NCBI GenBank assembly: GCA_963969595.1
Contig: OZ018408.1
Span: forward strand, 1,426,001 to 1,490,000
Length of the DNA stretch: 64,000 nucleotides
Direction: 5' to 3'
Source: Neckera pumila
Lineage: Eukaryota; Streptophyta; Bryopsida; Hypnales; Neckeraceae
Shown here: positions 58,205 to 64,000 of the stretch, piece by piece
Numbering within the stretch: position 1 is the first letter of the stretch
Layout: every line of letters starts with the position of its first letter
Translations under genes and position numbers: made by a program
The notes under the pieces: generated by a model
The model's input: only the letters and a program-made list of their open reading frames with translations
Database searches by the model: none
Told to the model about the DNA's origin: nothing

Positions 58205-60167
58205 AAAAAATTGAGTTTATGCACTAACTAAGGTGATTTTCACATAAAAATGAAGTCTAGAAATCATGTAGTTCTAACTTAATTCATTTGATAGCCTTCA
58301 AATCACATATTTTTGAACCTTGATAATTTTTAGTTTTGAAAACTTCAAAAAAGTTTTTCATTTTTCTACCATTAAGCTATTTCCGCCAGCTCCGATAAAA
58401 CGAAACGATAGGAAGAAAGTAAGAAGGCCTTTACACTTATCAGATGTATTCTTTTAGTAGAATTTGATGGATAGGCCCATGCTTGGAAAGATTCGAACTC
58501 TCAACCCTCAATAGGTTTTTAAAATTTGTATTCTAATTTCAAAAATACGTTGTTTTTCTAAAAATTCTTTTTATTGTCTAATTTCAATAGAGAATAGTAT
58601 GCCATGTGTCATTGCCATAATATACTAAAATAAAGTAGAAGTAATTTTCAAATTTTTTAATTTGTAAAAATTTCAAAATTTGATATCTTTTTTGCTGTGA
58701 ACTAGAACACCATAAAACAGAGTCTGTGCACCCCTCCTCACATACATCTTTCTATTGGTACTATGCATACGACTGGAGGATGCACGGTTTTAAATATTGC
58801 ACTCTATAACAAACAAAACAAAATAAAATAAACAAACTAATTTAATATATAGATATCTCGTAAGTTCATCTCAAGTTTTCATTTTCTTTTTAATTTTTGA
58901 CCTCTAATAAGTCCGTGCATTTAATCATCGATTGAATATAATCAACCATTTTGCACAAGTTGCACCCTTTCAAAACAAAGTTGGTGAGATGCTAAAATAG
59001 ATGGTTTTAGGTACTTTCACCTAAAGATAGAAACTTCCACATGCGCCATTGACCCAAAAAAGTCATCTTTACTAACAAGATTTACATGCAGTTGGTCAAT
59101 ATCTACCTCTAGTGAAGAAATACTTTTAGAACATTTGACCAGAAACTTTTGCATAGAATACCCAAATGATTAAACATTTCTTGGTGAGTTGAAATGCTTT
59201 TTCAATTGCCAACAAGAAAACATAAAAAAATTGATGAGTTTAATAATAAAAACAATAACATGACAAATAAGTGGTGCTTTTAGGAGCCTCTACTTTAGTA
59301 TTAGTACAAACAAAAGAGCTTAGCACGAATGCAGTCATCCAAAAAATGATCCAAATATTGGATGAAATCAATATGTTCGTTCTTCATTACATCAAGACCT
59401 CTGAAAGTTACTAAACGTTATTAATTAGACGCTTTTGTCCAAGGCATAAAAGGCTTAAATGTGTTAAGACATATACACCTTTATTTGCACAAATAAGCAA
59501 TTTAGCATGGTTTCCATTATAATATTGAAAACCTTTTGTAAGAGCTTGTTAGTAGTCAAAAGGAGATTCTACATTCTTTTTTGAATGAATTTTTTGGGCA
59601 CCGTGTCAATTATCTACAAATTTTCAAAGTGCTGAAAATAGGATTTAGGATAACTAACCTTAGACTATCATGAATCAATGGAAATACATTATAGACAAAA
59701 ATGCGGTTTTAGAAAGCGATTGAAATTAGGTATGGTTACCTCATATCATTCAGTAGCCTTCCTGGAGGCTGCCTTTGCGGTCATCCAAGCAACCTCTAGA
59801 GAATGTTTTAGAAAGCAAGAAATAAAAAATCAAACCCACCCACCCAAGTTTCAATGAGCAGCCGCGTGTCCCCGTAACTTCACCCCCTGGATGAGATGGT
59901 GTGAAATATTCCACACCATTTCGTTGGGGAAGGCGAAGTTGAGCTCCATTGCTACTGAATGTTATGGTCAAAGGATGCATTACTCTTTACGATAGTGTTT
60001 CTAAGTAGTCTCGAGTGGACAGAGTCCGTCCAGGCACAAGTCCATCACAATGGCTTGCTCATTGACAAAGTCTGCGCAACCAACAACTGCCACGGACCTT
60101 GTGCGGCAGCTAACTTACAATTGTTCTAATCCTTTCTTGTCCAAAAAACAAAAACCAGTCACTTTGC
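58205..60167. other. Gene-free stretch
   Basis: About 2 kb, mostly AT-rich and without a gene. A more GC-balanced patch at 59.74-60.12 kb includes a near-palindrome ATGGTGTGAAATATTCCACA then CCAT (59897-59920). It has short open frames but no recognisable domain; it may be a gene or transposon fragment. Confidence 0.4.
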
Positions 60168-61023
60168 TTAACCCCTAAAGGACCATTGTCCGTTTGGGGG
60201 ACAAATGGGATTTTGGACAGGTACCTACGGGCTGAATTTTTGTCGTGATTTTCTGAATTTTTTTGGGAAGATAGAAAAATTGATAAGCTTTGTGGGAATA
60301 TCGTTTTTTTTTTCAAAAAAATTTGCAAAAAAAATAATTTTTTTTCCTTATAGATTATATTTTTGCCTATTTGGGAAGCTTTGATTCATTTCATTTGGAT
60401 TTTTTATGAGAAAGTTATGGACAATCTTGTTTTTTGGGGCAATTAGAGCATCTTCTTGAAAAAAATAACTTGTAGGATTCGTTTTGGAATGCAATTTTTG
60501 CAATTTTTTAGAAAAGAAAGTTCTACATGGTTTAGTTTTCTTGCTAGAATGATCTCACCATTGGAATTAGTGCATTTTAATTCCATCTAAAAGATGTTAA
60601 TATTTTAGATTTTCCTTCTCTCTTGTACTATCTTCTACTTAACAATTTTCTTAAGAATGAAAATTAAGTTTTTTTGAATTTCTTTTTTTTCCTAGACTCT
60701 CAACTCAACTCTACACTATAAAGATTTAAATTTAGAAACTCTATAGTGCAATAAATTTAAGTTCAAAATGTTCAAAGTCAAAAAATCTAGTCTAGCAATG
60801 TGCTGAAAATCTTGTTTTTTTCACTTTAAACGCAGATATCTTGCAATCTGTGCAGTCAAAAATTCTGAAAATTTTTCTACACATTGTCATACTAATTAGG
60901 TATAAGATCTTATTGTCCGATGTGCCAAAAAAAAAAATTTCAGATTTTTTTACTCTTTGCTCTAGAAACAGCAGTTTTGAGAGTTTTTTGGCAAAAAAAA
61001 GGCCTTGGTCCTTTAGGGGTTAA
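60168..61023 (+). mobile_element. TTAA-flanked element, family A, copy 6
   Basis: The cleanest copy: TTAA (60168-60171), CCCCTAAAGGACCATTGTCC ... AAGGCCTTGGTCCTTTAGGG then G and TTAA (61020-61023). The 13-base termini CCCCTAAAGGACC and GGTCCTTTAGGGG are exact reverse complements. The subterminal hairpin TTGTCCG/GGGGGACAA is present. 856 bp, no transposase. Confidence 0.85.
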
Positions 61024-61717
61024 CCTTGTAATGACATAGCGACTTACAAGTGTTGGATGAAGGGTGGAGAATTCTTCAATGTACTAATATCAAAGTGCAG
61101 ATGTTCATCTTCAAATTTTAAATCCTTAAAATTTTGTGTGAAAAGGGGGAGGTCTTGCATAGTAGTTTGAACATTCATAAGTCCTTTATCGTACTCAATT
61201 TTCAGCATTTTGTTAAATAAATAAAATTATAGGATGTAAACTATTTATTAGAACACTTAAACATCTGGGATTGGCATTTTTCAATTCCATAACCAAATCC
61301 TTAACAGTTTCATATTTTGAATCATTTGCTACTTCTTTCTACTTACTATTTTTTTCCTATATGTTGTACAATTTCAAATGATCTGAAATTTTTCAAGCAT
61401 GTACCCAACTTGTCTAGGAAAATGAATCCAAAGAAGCACAACCATTTTGGACATTTTTCATAGAATAGTGAGTTTGTAAGTGAAGCTGCACAATTTTTTG
61501 CAAAACCAAAAAAAACATTTATGTGATTTCAAATGCTCATATCTTTCAACCCACACGGTGGAAACGATTCAAATTTTTCCACATGTTCTCAAGTCAACGT
61601 ACCACAAGATCCTACGGCTATATGTGTCCAAAAAAAAAAAAAATTGATAGTTATACTAAAAATGGCAAATTTTGAACTTTTTCATTGAAAATATAGTCAT
61701 AAAACTTTAGTGGTTAA
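61020..61717 (+). mobile_element. Diverged family A relative sharing a TTAA with copy 6
   Basis: The right half matches family A loosely (TATCTTTCAACCCACACGGT; ACAAGATCCTACGGCTATAT; AAACTTTAGTGG then TTAA at 61714-61717). The left part resembles family I at 50.2 kb. The element lies back to back with copy 6, using the same TTAA, as if one had inserted at the target of the other. Confidence 0.5.
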
Positions 61718-61863
61718 CCAAGCCATAGAGGCTCCCTTTTGCTTCCTCAAAAAGGGAACTCTCTAATTACATAATTAGAGGGTATATAATTGTACATGGG
61801 AGGAAAGGAGGCGCTTGGGGATGTGCCAACCAACAAAACCATCATCTAGCACTTTGCTCCAGT

Positions 61864-62137
61864 CATTAGAGGGGATTTGGAGGTCTTGGAGAGTTGCGAG
61901 TTTCTTTGCGTTTCTAGACTACAAAAACGTGGCTGTAGTAGTTGGCTGACGTGGCATAGCGGCTGCCACATCATTTAAATTAAATTTTTTTTTGCTTAAA
62001 ATGATATTTTCATTTTTATTTTTATTTTTTTGTGAAAAAAAAAATTCTGACACGCCCGTACTGCCGTTCACTGAATTTGGTCAGATTGGGGAACGGGCCT
62101 AAAACGATCCTCCAAGGCCTCCAAACCCCCTCTAATG
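61864..62137 (+). mobile_element. MITE, family H, copy 2
   Basis: The ends CATTAGAGGGGATTTGGAGG then TCTTGGAG and CTCCAAGGCCTCCAAACCCC then CTCTAATG are inverted repeats of 28 bp with about three mismatches. Contains GCTGACGTGGCATAGCGGCT then GCCACATC, shared in inverted orientation with 56438-56720. 274 bp, non-coding. Confidence 0.7.
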
Positions 62138-62157
62138 CCAACCAGCTTCTTAACATT

Positions 62158-63038
62158 CTAACTCCTAAAGGCCCATTGTCCCCTTAGACTGAATTTTTGT
62201 CCCAATTTTTTGAAACTTTTTTGAAGATAGAAAAACTAATTAACTTCATGAGAATATATAAATTTTTTCAATTAGTGCTCGGGAGCAAAAGTTATGGCCA
62301 AATAAGCTCAAAATAGGGGAGATGGGACAACAAAATAAATTTCAAAATTTTGAATGTTTTTTTTGAATTTTTTTTCTCATACATTATATTTTTGTCTATT
62401 TAGAAGCTTTGATTCTTTATACTTGGATTATTATGAGAAAGTTATGGACAATCCTTTTGGGGGGGCAAATTAAAGCATCTTTTGAAAAATACCTTGTAGG
62501 ATTCATTTCCAAATGATTTTTTATAACTTTACAAAAAGAAGTTGCACATGGTTTAGATTTGCTTGATAGAACAATCTCACCAGTGGGATTAGTGCACTTT
62601 GATTCCATTTTAGAGATATTAATAATTTAGATTTTCCTTCTATATTGTACTTATTTCCAATCAACAACTTTTAAAGTATGAAAATTAAGTTTTTTTGAAT
62701 TTTTTTTTCCTAGACTCTCAACTCAATTCTCCACCATAAAGATTTACAGCTCAAAACTCTATAGTGTAAAAAAATAAAGTTAAGAAAGCTCAAAGTCAAA
62801 TAATCTAGTCCTGCAATGTGCTGAAAAACAATTTTTTTTTTACTTTAAACACAGATATCTTGCAATATGTATAGTCAAAAATTCTAAAAAAAATTCCACA
62901 CATTCTCATACTAGGTAGGTGTAAGATCCTATGGTTAGATGTGAATAAAAAATTTCAAATGTTTTTACTCTTTGCTATAGAAATGGCAATTTTGAGTGTT
63001 TTTTGGCAGAAAAAAGGCCTTGGGTCTTTAGGGGTTAA
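62158..63038 (+). mobile_element. TTAA element, family A, copy 7
   Basis: Starts CTAA (mutated target), CTCCTAAAGGCCCATTGTCC and ends AAGGCCTTGGGTCTTTAGGG then G and TTAA (63035-63038). A deletion removes the usual GGACAAATGG...TACGGG segment just inside the left end. The rest follows the family. About 881 bp, non-coding. Confidence 0.75.
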
Positions 63039-63599
63039 TTGAATCCCCTCCCAAGTATCTACAGGGGAATTATACGTTGACCTGGGAGGTGGAAAGTCCA
63101 GTGGTTAAACATTGTTATGTGAGTATTCTCAAGTTATTATTAAGAAAATTATTTACAAAGTACCAAAAAAGATGATTTACATGGTGATTAGCCTGACACT
63201 CTAGGATTAATCATCTTTTGGCAAATCATCATCTTCTTTGGATAAATTCACAACTCATCAAATACGCAGGATGTTAAATCCCCTCATCCTTTGTAGTCCC
63301 CGCGAGCTAAACTTGCCCTGGGAAAAATGCTAGAATTATATATTTGCCAAAATTGTTCTTTTTTCAAAATCTGAATTCATATTTGCAATCAGAGGCCCCA
63401 AATTAGCTAGGGGGCTAGTAATTATCCCAAGACTCGGCTCAAATATAGGGGGCTTTTATTTACTTTAACCCTTGAGAAATCCGAATTTACCCTGCTGGGC
63501 CCACCAAGAACGGGGGGATTTAATGTCCTGCATCAAATACTTTTGAAGTCCTCTTCCTACGATTGCACTCATCTTTACAGTAATAGTTACATATTAGTT
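63039..63599 (+). repeat. Repeat-like segment, family J, copy 2
   Basis: Starts directly at the end of the preceding TTAA element (TTGAATCCCCTCCCAAGTAT) and has an opposing GAACGGGGGGATTTAA at about 63511-63524, which could be inverted ends. A TTAAATCCCCTCATCC variant lies near 63275. The first 50 bases resemble 49705-49760. Limits are uncertain. Confidence 0.35.
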
Positions 63600-64000
63600 T
63601 TGTTTAATGTGATCATATGCATGCTAGTGCTTTGGTTATTTCAAGCAAACTAAACATCATCTTGAAAAAATAACTTGTAAGATTCATTTTTTAATACAAT
63701 TTTCACAAATAAAAAAAAATGGCAGGGTTTTGTTTACGTGCTAGAACAATCTTATAATTGGGATTATTATGTTTCATTCCATCTTGGACCTACAAACAAT
63801 TTATTTTTTCCTTTTATCTTGTACCTATTTCTATTTAGCTATTCTTTAAAGAATGAAAATGAAGCGAGTGTTTTTTGAATTTTTTTTCTTAGACTATAAT
63901 CTCAATTCTTCAACAAAGAAGTCTTTTGATTCAATATTGGTAGTACAAAACTTTTAAGCTAAAGAAATTCAAAGCATTAAAATTTGCTTAGGCAAGATGC
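63600..64000 (+). mobile_element. Family A element, copy 8, partial at the window edge
   Basis: From about 63650 the sequence follows the middle of family A (CATCTTGAAAAAATAACTTG; GCTAGAACAATCTTATAATT; TATCTTGTACCTATTTCTAT; AAAGAATGAAAATGAAG) and runs off the end of the window. The left third is absent or too diverged to recognise. Confidence 0.6.

Overview
The window is nuclear DNA of a land plant. Six genes could be rebuilt exon by exon with GT-AG junctions and intact phase. All encode plant-type proteins: a malectin-like LRR receptor kinase, a seipin with a long N-terminus, an FBP7-like F-box protein, ELF5/WBP11, PI31 and a Vms1/ANKZF1 homologue. TTTAGGG-type telomeric motifs also occur. 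AT-rich spacers, compact introns and transposase relics carrying SWIM and hAT sequence suggest a non-seed plant, perhaps a bryophyte. I cannot fix the species from sequence alone.

Layout. 1-7.9 kb: gene-free DNA, two TTAA/TTAR-flanked elements, a stop-riddled SWIM-domain relic and a small inverted-repeat element. 8.1-11.1 kb: PI31 (+), nine exons. 12.2-14.7 kb: dead hAT-like transposase (-). 15-26 kb: AT-rich repeat territory with several TTAA elements, a Stowaway-type MITE and a 0.6-kb (TTTTAA)n tract inside another MITE. 26.05-33.3 kb: LRR receptor kinase (+), 14 exons. 34.5-37.2 kb: seipin (-), convergent to the kinase. 39.2-42.0 kb: FBP7-like F-box gene (-). 42.9-47.6 kb: ELF5/WBP11 (+), divergent from FBP7 across about 0.9 kb. 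48-51.3 kb: more TIR elements. 51.65-55.8 kb: Vms1/ANKZF1 (-), with TIR-type insertions in two introns. 56-64 kb: almost entirely repeats, including five copies of one TTAA family.

The genes do not form one pathway. Three touch protein turnover (PI31 with the proteasome, the F-box protein with SCF ligases, Vms1 with ribosome-associated quality control), but I see no evidence that they are co-organised.

The most unusual content is non-coding. A family of roughly 0.85-0.93-kb elements (about nine copies, both orientations, some truncated) begins CCCCTAAAG and ends CTTTAGGGG, flanked by TTAA. Related families share the CCCCTAAA terminus and the TTAA/TTAR target. One copy has TTAG on both sides, showing that the four bases are a target-site duplication and not part of the terminal repeat. 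No autonomous partner is visible here.
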